59,034 bases of DNA from Planctomycetota bacterium (GTDB lineage Bacteria; Planctomycetota; Phycisphaerae; Tepidisphaerales; Tepidisphaeraceae), in assembly GCA_039182125.1 (NCBI GenBank), contig JBCDCH010000023.1, positions 1 to 59,034 of the forward strand, written 5' to 3'. Shown piece after piece: positions 52,352 to 59,034 of this stretch. Position numbers and translations under genes: made by a program. Each line of letters opens with the position of its first letter. The stretch's first letter is position 1. Under the pieces are notes generated by a model that ran no database searches, was not told the origin of the DNA, and worked only from the letters and a program-made list of their open reading frames with translations.

Positions 52352-54301
52352 ATGAAGACTAATGATCAGTTAGTTTCGGGGTTGTCGTTTGTTGAAAAAC
52401 TCGAAGAACGTAGGTTGCTGTCTTCAGGCGGCCGGGATCCTTCATGGGGAGTAAACGGCCGAGTCGAAGATAGTTCAAATGGAGAAATTCTGATTGACAC
52501 CGAACTGCAACGTAGTAATGACGTTGTTCTTCTAACTCAAAAGTCTAATGGCTTTCAGCTTGAAAGATTGACTGGTGCTGGGGTGCCGGCCGGTGGCAAT
52601 GATTCAAGCTTCGGTGATGGATCGGGAACTACATTCGTTGAATGGGAAGGAGCACCCAATGCCGTTCGTTTGGCTGGACTTGAGGTTGCGCCAGACAACT
52701 CCCTCATAATCGGTGCTGCTATTCAAGAGTTTAGAAATGGCAGATGGGCTATGAGTATGTCACGTGTGTCGCCGGATGGTGAAAGCTCCGTCTTTGGGGA
52801 ACGCCAGTTTGGTGCCGGGCAAATTAATCCCGAGGAACTTGTACTTCAACGTACTAACGGTGAACTGCAGGTTGTAGTGATTGGGCAAAGTAGCAGTTTT
52901 GGTCCTGGTATAACCTTGGGATCATCAACAGGACTAGCATCATTTGACTTTGAAACTGGTGCGGCCATTCAAAGCCATATCGTACCAGGTGGTGGAACCA
53001 ACATTCGAAGAATTTTCGATGCCACGGTATTGTCAGATCCTGTGAATCCAAATAGTGACATCATATATGCGATCGGAGATATCGATTTTTCCGCGATAAC
53101 TCCCGGTGATGCTCCACGGACGTTTATCCAGAGATTTGGAACCGATTTGAAGCCCATCCCGTTTGGCTCTGAAGAGTTTATCGAGGTTCAAAATTTACGA
53201 ATGCCGTCGATCGCAACACTTCCAGATGGGAGCATTGTTGTCGCCGGGGTTGGGGATTCGCAGGCGATCCAATCGACGCTTGTTGTACAAAAATTTTCCG
53301 CTGACGGTATCCGGGACGAAACCTTTGGTGGCTTTGTGCTGGAAAATCACAGCGCTACACTTGGTAATCTTAGCGGAGAAGTGGATATTGCGGTTACCGA
53401 TGATAATATCTATATTTCAGTTGGTAATGCTGGAGTTGGGAATCGACTCATTACTGTGAAATTAGATGGTGCCACGGGAATCATCGACTCGAGTTATTTA
53501 GATGATGTAACACCAAGCTTCAACATTGCCGGGGTCGTTGCCGAAGCTGATAGCGGGAGTCTCGAATCTCGTATCCTGACGGATGCTTTTGATAGGGTCA
53601 TCGTTTCAACTGGAGGCGCACCTGTGTTTAATGGGCCAGGTGAAAAGGTGCTGTTCCGTTACAGGGCGGCGCAGCCGCCTCTCGAAACGATTACCGTTGA
53701 GTTTAGTTCTTATACGGAGCAACTTGAGACATATGAGGAAGATGGATTCACCTTTCTGAGTTTTGATGGTTCGCCCACTAATGTAGATGAGGATCTCCTT
53801 ATCTTAGGCGAAGCGGATGGCTACGCGAGTGGTAATCAGGTCTTACATCCTATTAACTTTGGTCGCGGCATTCGTATCACGCGACCTGATGATGTTCCTT
53901 TCATACTTGAATCATTTGATTTGCTCGGTAATCGGTACAATCCCAACGCATATGCTGATGCCGTTATTACAATCTTTCCTGTCGGGGGGCAGCCAGTATC
54001 GTTGGACGCTCTTGCAGTTGCACCGAATAGTAAGCTTGATCCCCAGTTGTATTTGATTCCGCCAGCATCTCAGATTTTAGTAGATAAGATTGAAGTCAAC
54101 TTCCAGCAAGGTGATAACCCTTTACCCGGCGGGTATGGCGTGTATGCTGCTTTAGATAACTTCAAATTTCGATTTGAAGGAACAGAAGCAGCGGCGTTCG
54201 TCTCTCAAACCCCATTTTTGCCTAGCCCATCGCCAGTTGAGATCAGCTTGTTTTCTGATGATCAACTCGAAGCCGAAGAGCTTGTTGACTTTCTATCTTA
54301 A
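52352..54301 (+). CDS. Secreted delta-60-like surface protein, lower-GC gene
   Basis: A 649-residue exported protein. The leader ends VEKLEERRLLSS. Delta-60-like repeat phrases follow: DPSWGVNGRVEDSSNGEILIDTE, SFGDGSGTTFVEWEG, LEVAPDNSLIIGAAIQ and LPDGSIVVAGVGD, expected to form a beta-propeller. The C-terminal 200 residues (ETITVEFSSYTEQLETYEEDGFTFLSFDG, then a beta-sandwich-like region) are unrecognised and lack a dockerin-like tail. Codon use is AT-richer than in the neighbours, which suggests transfer or weaker codon selection. No enzyme motif is visible. Confidence 0.75.
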   Translation: MKTNDQLVSGLSFVEKLEERRLLSSGGRDPSWGVNGRVEDSSNGEILIDTELQRSNDVVLLTQKSNGFQLERLTGAGVPAGGNDSSFGDGSGTTFVEWEGAPNAVRLAGLEVAPDNSLIIGAAIQEFRNGRWAMSMSRVSPDGESSVFGERQFGAGQINPEELVLQRTNGELQVVVIGQSSSFGPGITLGSSTGLASFDFETGAAIQSHIVPGGGTNIRRIFDATVLSDPVNPNSDIIYAIGDIDFSAITPGDAPRTFIQRFGTDLKPIPFGSEEFIEVQNLRMPSIATLPDGSIVVAGVGDSQAIQSTLVVQKFSADGIRDETFGGFVLENHSATLGNLSGEVDIAVTDDNIYISVGNAGVGNRLITVKLDGATGIIDSSYLDDVTPSFNIAGVVAEADSGSLESRILTDAFDRVIVSTGGAPVFNGPGEKVLFRYRAAQPPLETITVEFSSYTEQLETYEEDGFTFLSFDGSPTNVDEDLLILGEADGYASGNQVLHPINFGRGIRITRPDDVPFILESFDLLGNRYNPNAYADAVITIFPVGGQPVSLDALAVAPNSKLDPQLYLIPPASQILVDKIEVNFQQGDNPLPGGYGVYAALDNFKFRFEGTEAAAFVSQTPFLPSPSPVEISLFSDDQLEAEELVDFLS

Positions 54302-54400
54302 CGGCGTCGCGGAAAATCTCTGATCAGGTCCATCGGATTTGATACGCACGGTCGCATGACCAGATGGACCGCACAACTTTCGTTGTGCTATTGTTTGGGC

Positions 54401-55810
54401 ATGCGATTGTGCGTTAATCAAGGGAGTCACTTTTTGTGCGATGGTGGCTCCCCGTTTTTCTACCTTGCTGACACGGCGTGGTTGTTGTTCAACAAGCTTA
54501 CCGAGGACGATGCACGCAAGCTCTTTGTCGACCGAAGTTCGAAGGGTTTCACCGTCGTACAGGCGTGTGTGTTTCGGGATCTCTTCAAGCCGAACACGGC
54601 GAACGTCGCGGGGGTTAAGCCGTTCGCGAGCGATGACGACATGCGGGCGGTTCGGCTCAATCCGGACTGGGTCGCGCATGTCGTGCGCGTGACCAAGATC
54701 GCCGCGGAGTACGGGCTGACGATGGGGCTCTTGCCGACGTGGGGGGACAAGTGGAACGAGCACTCGAACTCGGCCGGGCCGGTGATCATGGACCGAGCAT
54801 CGGCGCGTGAGTACTGCTGCGGCTTGTCGGACGCGCTGGGCGAGTGCGAGAACGTCATCTGGATTCTCGGCGGCGACAGCCCGGTCCGCACGCAGGCCGA
54901 GGCCGACACGATCCGCGCGATGGCCGACGGCATCCGCAGCGGGCGTAGCGCCGATCACCTGATCAGTTTCCACCCCGAAGGACAAAGCTCATCGGCGATC
55001 TTCCACAGCGAGCCGTGGCTCGACTTCAACGCGATCCAGTCGAGCCACTTCAAGCCGAACTTCCCCAACTACCTGCACATCGAGCGGCTGCATGCCGAGC
55101 GGCCGACCAAGCCGGTGATCGACCTCGAGGCAAACTACGAACGCATCCCGATGTTCCTGACTGCATGGCACGGGTTGCAGCCGAAGATGGACGTGGTCTT
55201 CAGCGCGTACGACGTGCGCAAGGCGTACTACCGAAGCGTGCTGGCCGGGGCGGCGGGGCACACCTACGGCTGCGAGCCGATACGGCAGGTGCATCGCAAG
55301 GGTGACAAGGTGCACGGCGCCGAGGGGGAGTCGATGATGACGTGGGACGTCGCGCTCGGCGAGCCGGGCAGCGGACAGTTGAAGCTGCTCAAGGACACGT
55401 TGCTTTCGCGCAGCTACTTCACACGCACACCGGCGCAGGAACTGCTGCGGAGTTACACCCAGCAACCCGCCTGGGCCGACCCAATGGGCGTGGGCATCCC
55501 GTTCGCCGCGCAGGAAAACACCGACCCGGTCAGCCACATCCGCGTCGCGAGGTGTACGAACGGTTCGTACCTCTACGTCTACATGCCCGTGCGGCAGCTG
55601 CTCTACCTCGACGTCTCCGGCCTCGCGTCGAAGCACCTACGCCTCACCGCCCATGACCCCGCCAGCGGCGACGTTGTCGACACGTTCGACTTCGACATGC
55701 CCAGGGTCGAAGACACCGGCGCGACCTATGCGACGCGGGTTGAAGATGGCATGCTGTTCTACGTGCCGCGGACCGACCTCGACAGCTTCATCATCATCGA
55801 CGCGATCTGA
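54401..55810 (+). CDS. DUF4038/GH140-like glycosidase (apiosidase-like)
   Basis: A 469-residue TIM-barrel protein. FLCDGGSPFFYLADTAWLLFNKLTEDDARKLFVDRSSKGFTVVQA is the family's N-terminal signature. VIWILGGDSPVRTQAEADTIRAM and KPVIDLEANYERIP carry likely active-site acids (D and E). The C-terminal beta-rich region (YLYVYMPVRQLLYLDVSG) matches a putative collagen-binding domain seen in these proteins. No signal peptide is evident from ATG 54401, so it may act in the cytoplasm; the longer frame from 54356 adds 15 weak residues. It forms an operon with an SDR gene 3 bases downstream. A cleaved apiose-containing or related glycan is inferred from the family. Confidence 0.8.
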   Translation: MRLCVNQGSHFLCDGGSPFFYLADTAWLLFNKLTEDDARKLFVDRSSKGFTVVQACVFRDLFKPNTANVAGVKPFASDDDMRAVRLNPDWVAHVVRVTKIAAEYGLTMGLLPTWGDKWNEHSNSAGPVIMDRASAREYCCGLSDALGECENVIWILGGDSPVRTQAEADTIRAMADGIRSGRSADHLISFHPEGQSSSAIFHSEPWLDFNAIQSSHFKPNFPNYLHIERLHAERPTKPVIDLEANYERIPMFLTAWHGLQPKMDVVFSAYDVRKAYYRSVLAGAAGHTYGCEPIRQVHRKGDKVHGAEGESMMTWDVALGEPGSGQLKLLKDTLLSRSYFTRTPAQELLRSYTQQPAWADPMGVGIPFAAQENTDPVSHIRVARCTNGSYLYVYMPVRQLLYLDVSGLASKHLRLTAHDPASGDVVDTFDFDMPRVEDTGATYATRVEDGMLFYVPRTDLDSFIIIDAI

Positions 55811-55812
55811 CC

Positions 55813-56556
55813 ATGAGCGAAACGAACAGCCAACGCATCGCGATTGTCACCGGTGCCGCGTCCGGGATCGGGCGAGCGATCGCCGAAGACCTGCGCGACC
55901 GGGGCATGACCGTCGGCGCGCTCGACGTCGGCGCGGATGTGCCCGACGGATGCGCGCCGCTCATTGCGGACGTGCGTGACGGCGAACAGGTCCGCGCCGC
56001 GATCGACGCTTTCGCCAAGCAACACGGCCGACTCGACCTGCTCGTCGGCAACGCTGGCGTGAGCCTCGTCGGCACCATCGAGGACAACGACGAGGCCGAC
56101 TGGCAACGTACGTTCGATGTGAATGTCTTCGGCCAGTTCCGCGTGGTCCGCGCCGCGCTGCCGTGGCTGCGCGAGTCCGACGCGGCGTCGATCGTGCTGA
56201 TGAGTTCCTGCAGCGCGACCAACGGCATCCCACAACGCGCCGTCTACTCCGCCAGCAAGGGCGCGGTGCAATCCCTCACCGCGGCACTCGCGGTCGACCT
56301 GCTTCCCGAGAACATCCGCGTCAACGCGGTCAGCCCCGCGACGGTCGACACGCCGTTCATGGCCGAGCTGATCGCCCGCGTCGACGACCCGGCCGCCCAC
56401 CGCCGAAGCCTCGAAGCCCGCCAACCGACCGGCCGCATGATCACCCCCACCGAGATCGCCACTGCGGTGGCCTACCTCGCCGATCCCAACAACCGCAACG
56501 TCACCGGAACCACCCTCATCATCGACGGCGGCATGGCGACGCTGCGGCCCGTGTAA
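55813..56556 (+). CDS. SDR-family oxidoreductase
   Basis: A 247-residue short-chain dehydrogenase/reductase. The cofactor motif is TGAASGIGRAIAEDL at residues 14-20 and onward. NAGVSLVG matches the NNAG-type strand, MSSCSA is the catalytic serine region, and YSASKGAV holds the Tyr-x3-Lys pair. The C-terminus reads NVTGTTLIIDGGMATLRP. It probably oxidises a sugar or its alcohol released by the preceding glycosidase. The substrate is not determined. Confidence 0.9.
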   Translation: MSETNSQRIAIVTGAASGIGRAIAEDLRDRGMTVGALDVGADVPDGCAPLIADVRDGEQVRAAIDAFAKQHGRLDLLVGNAGVSLVGTIEDNDEADWQRTFDVNVFGQFRVVRAALPWLRESDAASIVLMSSCSATNGIPQRAVYSASKGAVQSLTAALAVDLLPENIRVNAVSPATVDTPFMAELIARVDDPAAHRRSLEARQPTGRMITPTEIATAVAYLADPNNRNVTGTTLIIDGGMATLRPV

Positions 56557-56589
56557 AGATAGCGGAAATCAACTTGTGCCGCGGTCCCT

Positions 56590-57108
56590 TCAAACACCAA
56601 CCAACGAACGGGCATATCCGAGTATCTTTTCTTTTGCTAACGACAGGCACCACACCTGTGTTACCTTGATAGAGCCATCGGGATTAGCTCTGATCATTTG
56701 TGTTGTTCCACGGCCCATCGGTTCTTGGTCCGGGAAAGCCGGGAGACGTAAGTATGCGATGTTGCCAGCGCTAATGTTGTGAACACCAGTTAGCTCACCG
56801 GTTGCTCGCAGGTCAATCGCATTAAGAAATTCAACATCTTCGGAGCAATAGTAGAAAGCTATCGTTGTAAGACCATGAACTGATCGGCCTTCGATGGGTG
56901 GCTTGTTCTGATGTTGTCTTAATAATTTTGAGCTTGGATGGGGTGAACGACGGACATCGCCAAATACGCACACAGTGTCATCTTTGTTGGGGTGTGCGTA
57001 ATTTAGGATCAACACGTGAATGAGAGGCCTTGGACCGGAGGTTTCAAAAGATATCACCACATCAGAGGGCGTACACAAACTTATTGCTAAGAACAACAGG
57101 TTGATCAT
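56590..57108 (-). CDS. Secreted hypothetical protein
   Basis: A 172-residue protein starting MINLLFLAISLCTPSDVV, a short probable signal peptide. ATG 57108 with GAGGA upstream was preferred to a TTG start at 57141 that abuts the previous stop. The body (LIHVLILNYAHPNKDDTVCVFGDVR ... IAFYYCSEDVEFLNAIDLRATGELTGVHNI ... DGSIKVTQVWCLSLA) is beta-rich. It lies directly downstream of the fibronectin/Calx-beta protein and is probably in its operon. The family is unknown; composition is AT-richer than average here. Confidence 0.5.
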   Translation of the reverse strand: MINLLFLAISLCTPSDVVISFETSGPRPLIHVLILNYAHPNKDDTVCVFGDVRRSPHPSSKLLRQHQNKPPIEGRSVHGLTTIAFYYCSEDVEFLNAIDLRATGELTGVHNISAGNIAYLRLPAFPDQEPMGRGTTQMIRANPDGSIKVTQVWCLSLAKEKILGYARSLVGV

Positions 57109-57141
57109 TAGATTGGTCCTCGCGCTTCTGCGAAAATGCAA

Positions 57142-58533
57142 TTAGGGCCAGTTCTGGACACCTTGAACATTTACAATTTTCCCGGGGCCTTTCAACGAGA
57201 TCGCGGCTTTAGCGATGTGCTCAGGTCTGGGTGGATCGTCGTTGACCAGCCATTCTGAATCGAAGTTGCTGAATCTGTACTGCCAAGAGTGCTCGGTGAA
57301 TTTTCCATCAACAAACTCTTCGGTGGCAGGATCCCATTTGCCAGCGGTAAACACCATTTTTCGTGTCACAGCTGCAAGATTAGCGTACACAGCTTGTACG
57401 CCACCCGCAAACAGGGCTTGAACAAAAGGAACACCGAATCGGTGGGTGTCCACAACTCGTCCTCGGCTTCCATCTTGCCGTATTGTGGCAGTGGGTCTAT
57501 CTGCTGTTCGAATCGGATCCCAACCAGTGTCAATTTCCGGTCCATCGCTCCACACCGAAACAGGATCGAAATCAGGTTGGTTTAGGAAGAAATCTTGTTG
57601 GAGGGCATCATCGCGGCCAAGCTGTTCACCTGTGGCCATATCGAAAAAATCTAAGGTGCTATCAATTGTTTGCATAGACCATGCATCACCAACTCGTTCA
57701 CCTTCCATGACGATGAAAAAAAGCTGCTCAAAACCATTAACCGCAATATCCAGTCCGAGAAATGGTTCGACAGTGATTTTCTGAACATTTATATCATCGT
57801 CTATATTTAATTGCGCCACCCCTGTTCTTGCCAGAACGAAACCGGGCCCGTCGGTCGGGCGGAGGCGGATGCTTTCTTCGCCCTCGGCATCTGGATCGTC
57901 CTTTTCGCCGACGATGCGTTCGGGCGAATGCGTTTGGCCTACTGGCACCGTGGCCGATGGTGGGATTGTGTAGTCCTTGCCTGGTGTTGCCGTTCCGCCC
58001 GCGGGGCGGAAGCCGGTGTTGATGGCGGTGAGTTGGTTATCGCCGGATCGGTTGAGCCGGACCGAACCGTCGTCTTCGTCTTCGGTCAGTTCGCCGTCGA
58101 CCGTCTCTGCACCGACGATCGGTGTCCAGATCGTCACGCTTACGCCGCCGACCATGATGCTGCCTCCGCCGGTCGCTTCATTGTTGGTGATGGTGATGGT
58201 CACCTCTCGACCGCTGTGGACGACGGGTTGTGTTCCGAAGCCGCGTTGTATGGTCTGGCCGAGTGCTGAAAACTCGAAATCGTGGTCGACGAAGTAGATG
58301 ATGGCGCTAGCTTGAGCTTCGCGGTGCTCGGGCAGGCCGGAAATGGTGAAGGTCTTGGCTTGGCCCGGCTCGATCGAGTGTCCGGAGGCTGGTGGATGGT
58401 CGGGCGGTCCGGGTTCGGGTGCTGGCGAGACGCTCACACCGTTCATATCTCCAGGATCACCGCCGGGGATGTAGCTCCACGAAAAGCTTTGCATACCCCC
58501 GGTCGCCTTCTTGAACTTCGGCCCCCCGGCCAT
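57142..58533 (-). CDS. Fibronectin/Calx-beta secreted protein, C-terminal part after frameshift
   Basis: A 463-residue frame starting at an internal ATG (58533). In the same frame the protein-like sequence continues upstream (TSYTFGSDYDSVVELSVAAG to GAISGSRTMAGG), so the true N-terminus lies upstream and is separated by a frameshift from the next entry. A Calx-beta-like domain covers roughly residues 125-230 (GGTATPGKDYTIPPSATVPVG, DAEGEESIRLRP). The C-terminal half (LFFIVMEGERVGDAWSMQTIDSTLDFFDMATG) is unrecognised. Most likely an extracellular structural protein. Confidence 0.7.
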   Translation of the reverse strand: MAGGPKFKKATGGMQSFSWSYIPGGDPGDMNGVSVSPAPEPGPPDHPPASGHSIEPGQAKTFTISGLPEHREAQASAIIYFVDHDFEFSALGQTIQRGFGTQPVVHSGREVTITITNNEATGGGSIMVGGVSVTIWTPIVGAETVDGELTEDEDDGSVRLNRSGDNQLTAINTGFRPAGGTATPGKDYTIPPSATVPVGQTHSPERIVGEKDDPDAEGEESIRLRPTDGPGFVLARTGVAQLNIDDDINVQKITVEPFLGLDIAVNGFEQLFFIVMEGERVGDAWSMQTIDSTLDFFDMATGEQLGRDDALQQDFFLNQPDFDPVSVWSDGPEIDTGWDPIRTADRPTATIRQDGSRGRVVDTHRFGVPFVQALFAGGVQAVYANLAAVTRKMVFTAGKWDPATEEFVDGKFTEHSWQYRFSNFDSEWLVNDDPPRPEHIAKAAISLKGPGKIVNVQGVQNWP

Positions 58534-58577
58534 CGTGCGTGAGCCTGAGATGGCTCCTGAGTCATCCCGCCCGGCAG

Positions 58578-59034
58578 CTACCGAGAGTTCGACAACGCTG
58601 TCGTAGTCGCTCCCAAACGTGTAGCTTGTTTCGGAAGCGTCCAGACTTCGGGGGCCGCTCCGTCGAAGCTGGCATGGATCACGACATGGTCGGCATTGGG
58701 ATGCACCGGATCCCAGGTGAGGTCAAGCTCGTAATCGTTCGGTTCACTCACCTGCACGTTCGTCGGCGTGGGCATTGTCGCGACGGCCCAGTTCTTGTTG
58801 GTCGTGTGCGAGTAACCGGCCAACGGGTTGTAGCCCCGGATGCGGTACCAATACTTCTTGCCCGATTCGACGGTCGTATCCACCCACGTTGCCGGGCCGA
58901 CTTCGGTGCCGAGGCCGGCTTCGGATACCGAGACGTTGCCCAGCACGTCGAAGTCCACACCGTCGGTCGAGCGGTAGATGCGGAAGTGAACGTGTTCGCT
59001 CGGATCGCCGATCCAGTTCAGGCGGATCGCATCC
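58578..59034 (-). CDS. Fibronectin type III region of the same gene, partial at window edge
   Basis: Open to the right edge of the window, so N-terminally incomplete. Sequence such as HVHFRIYRSTDGVDFDVLGNVSV, then GKKYWYRIRGYNPLAG and PTNVQVSEPNDYELDLTWDP, is typical of consecutive fibronectin type III domains. The frame ends at TAG 58578-58580 after nonsense-looking residues (ATRLGATTTALSNSR). Adding one C in the C5 run at 58650-58654 (minus strand) redirects the frame into the downstream part without interruption. The two entries are therefore one gene. Confidence 0.75.
   Translation of the reverse strand, partial: DAIRLNWIGDPSEHVHFRIYRSTDGVDFDVLGNVSVSEAGLGTEVGPATWVDTTVESGKKYWYRIRGYNPLAGYSHTTNKNWAVATMPTPTNVQVSEPNDYELDLTWDPVHPNADHVVIHASFDGAAPEVWTLPKQATRLGATTTALSNSR

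Overview
The window is GC-rich, densely coded bacterial DNA that looks planctomycetal, most likely a member of the Phycisphaerae. The evidence is five large extracellular proteins that open with an LE-x-RRLL-type export motif (LESRRLLA, LENRRLLA, LEDRRLLS, LESRRLLS, LEERRLLS), a PEP-CTERM protein, two prepilin-like proteins with an H-x9-DG-type tail, a DUF1573 lipoprotein, and dockerin-like DxDxDVDLFDA tails. The genus cannot be read from the sequence. No rRNA, tRNA or CRISPR array was found.

Layout. 0-8 kb: ABC-2-type permease, RTX/delta-60 surface protein, small winged-helix regulator, NADP-type isocitrate dehydrogenase, and a Calx-beta-like gene split by an in-frame TGA. 8-12 kb: an orphan beta-class DNA methyltransferase divergent from an LRR-Roc-COR GTPase that overlaps a stand-alone TIR-domain gene; this is the best candidate for an undescribed conflict or defence system. 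12-18 kb: ThiD2-ThiE fusion, sodium:solute symporter, small unknown protein, DUF4132 protein. 18-25 kb: NTF2-like secreted protein, CrtI-type desaturase, and two paralogous modules (small membrane protein plus prepilin-like protein) flanking a PEP-CTERM gene, with clear terminators. 25-30 kb: ECF sigma factor with a coupled membrane protein, frameshifted SEC-C mini-gene, ArfB, seven-iron ferredoxin, MazEF-like pair with a frameshifted toxin, and a copper P-type ATPase carrying an in-frame palindromic insertion. 30-35 kb: two repeat elements, dnaN, a DciA-like gene, a lipoprotein, and an MsbA-type ABC exporter with an unusual insertion. 35-44 kb: three secreted proteins (V8-like protease, kexin-like subtilase, propeller/PKD protein) sharing one dockerin-like tail. 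44-49 kb: stand-alone atpD, a MetE-C-like protein, and a lower-GC trio of secreted or lipoprotein genes. 49-52 kb: a five-gene overlapping operon running from a flavoprotein with a Cys-rich tail to a Fur-family regulator. 52-59 kb: a lower-GC surface protein, an apiosidase-like glycosidase plus SDR pair, and a frameshifted fibronectin/Calx-beta protein that runs off the right edge.

The broken reading frames (7.39, 26.3, 27.8 and 58.65 kb) are either real decay, recoding, or assembly indels. At least the last sits in a homopolymer, so read-level confirmation is needed before biological claims. Start codons were moved from the longest ORF where a ribosome-binding site, signal peptide or overlap supports it; the reason is given in each entry. 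GC differences were judged by eye, not computed.
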